Positions 6,990 to 7,334 of a DNA stretch of 7,334 nt are shown piece by piece. Numbering within the stretch: the stretch's first letter is position 1; each line of letters starts with the position of its first letter. This DNA comes from an uncultured Pseudomonadota bacterium (GTDB lineage: Bacteria; Pseudomonadota; Alphaproteobacteria; RF32; CAG-239). The stretch lies in contig CADBMG010000105.1 of the NCBI GenBank assembly GCA_902795745.1, positions 1 to 7,334 of the forward strand, written 5' to 3'. A program made the translations under genes and the position numbers. Under the pieces are notes generated by a model that was not told the origin of the DNA, did not search any database, and saw only the letters and a program-made list of their open reading frames with translations.

Positions 6990-7024
6990 ACAGATGAATT
7001 CACCTGTATTGAAATAATATAGGT
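6990..7024 (+). other. Two overlapping, mutually exclusive hairpins after the VirB6-like operon
   Basis: Just after the stop codon, 6990-7007 folds as ACAG...CTGT with one mismatch around an AATT centre. Then 7002-7024 folds as ACCTGTATT with AATATAGGT, a 9-bp stem with one G-U pair and the loop GAAAT. They share 7002-7007 and cannot form together. Neither is followed by a U tract (an A run follows the second), so this is not a standard intrinsic terminator. It may mark or stabilise the mRNA 3' end. Beyond it, 7025-7100 holds only T-rich sequence with no recognised gene. Confidence 0.35.
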
Positions 7025-7100
7025 AAAAAATTGCATAAAGACTGTTTTTTAAACGCTGGTCATTAAAATATATGTTTTTTCTTTTTCTGCTATTTTTTGC

Positions 7101-7129
7101 TTGCATTTTATAAAACCATGTGTTACATA
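7101..7129 (+). promoter_or_regulatory. Weak candidate promoter of rpsU
   Basis: TTGCAT (7101-7106) is followed after 17 bases by TACATA (7124-7129), a poor -10 match preceded by TG-rich sequence similar to the operon promoter near 1576. Initiation near 7136 would leave a leader of about 40 bases. A TATAAA at 7109-7114 is an alternative -10 but has no -35 at the right distance. Assignment is tentative. Confidence 0.3.
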
Positions 7130-7177
7130 GTGTGCCATGTTTTAACAATCAGATACGCTGAAAAGAGGTGATTTCAA

Positions 7178-7334
7178 GTGGTACAGGTTACGGTTATTGG
7201 TAATGACGTCAATCAATCTTTGAAAATTTTGAAGAAAAAATTACAGAGAGAAGGTGTATTTCGTGAAATGAAATTACGTCGCTGCCACGAAAAGAATTCT
7301 GAAAAGAAAGCTCGTCGCAAAGCCGAAGCTATTC
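7178..7334 (+). CDS. rpsU: 30S ribosomal protein S21, N-terminal 52 residues (partial, runs off right edge)
   Basis: S21 is a small basic protein of the 30S subunit that lies near the anti-Shine-Dalgarno end of 16S rRNA and aids initiation. The visible part matches the alphaproteobacterial form: (M)VQVTVIGNDVNQSLKILKK, then KLQREGVFREMKLRR, then a basic stretch with EKNSEKKARRKAEAI at the edge. The start is GTG at 7178, preceded by AGAGG at 7164-7168 with nine bases between; the second residue V then gives the usual MVQV opening, so GTG is preferred over any other start. Full-length relatives are roughly 65-75 residues, so only a short C-terminal part is missing. It lies 190 bases downstream of the VirB6-like operon and probably has its own promoter. 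Confidence 0.95.
   Translation, partial: MVQVTVIGNDVNQSLKILKKKLQREGVFREMKLRRCHEKNSEKKARRKAEAI

Noticed and set aside
7025..7100. T-rich runs that could be read as an intrinsic terminator
   Set aside because: No G-C stem precedes either T run (7045-7050, 7075-7080); only a weak A-U pairing is possible.

Overview
The window looks like a chromosomal segment of a fairly AT-rich alphaproteobacterium, possibly a host-associated or reduced lineage. Three observations support this. The omega-subunit gene (rpoZ) lies directly upstream of a single RelA/SpoT-type gene. The ribosomal protein S21 N-terminus has the form usual in alphaproteobacteria. Two very large VirB6/TrbL-type proteins sit in tandem, as is known from the type IV secretion systems of Rickettsiales. 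The exact order cannot be fixed from this window.

Layout. The left part is on the minus strand. rpoZ (890-1354) has an unusually long acidic tail and is followed by a terminator-like hairpin. The first 265 codons of a (p)ppGpp synthetase/hydrolase gene (795 down to 1) come next and run off the left edge. The 263-base gap at 1355-1617 is a divergent promoter region: a good promoter points left to rpoZ and an extended -10 element points right. On the plus strand a compact three-gene operon follows: a large secreted/membrane VirB6-like protein (1618-4233), a 74-residue two-helix membrane protein (4245-4469) and a second large VirB6-like protein (4456-6987). After a 190-base AT-rich gap with overlapping hairpins, rpsU begins at 7178 and runs off the right edge.

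How the parts fit. The two large proteins are clear paralogues. Each has a signal peptide, a cysteine-rich extracytoplasmic domain, a polytopic VirB6/TrbL core and a long hydrophilic tail. By hand alignment, 37 of 63 positions are identical in the best core block. In the known family, VirB6 is the polytopic inner-membrane component of the type IV secretion channel. The tight spacing and the 14-base overlap with the small membrane-protein gene suggest the three products are made together and may form one membrane subassembly. No VirB4, VirB8-VirB10 or other secretion gene is visible here, so the rest of the machine, if present, is elsewhere. The flanking genes (rpoZ, the (p)ppGpp enzyme, rpsU) are housekeeping genes. 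No insertion sequence, tRNA, rRNA or CRISPR array was seen.
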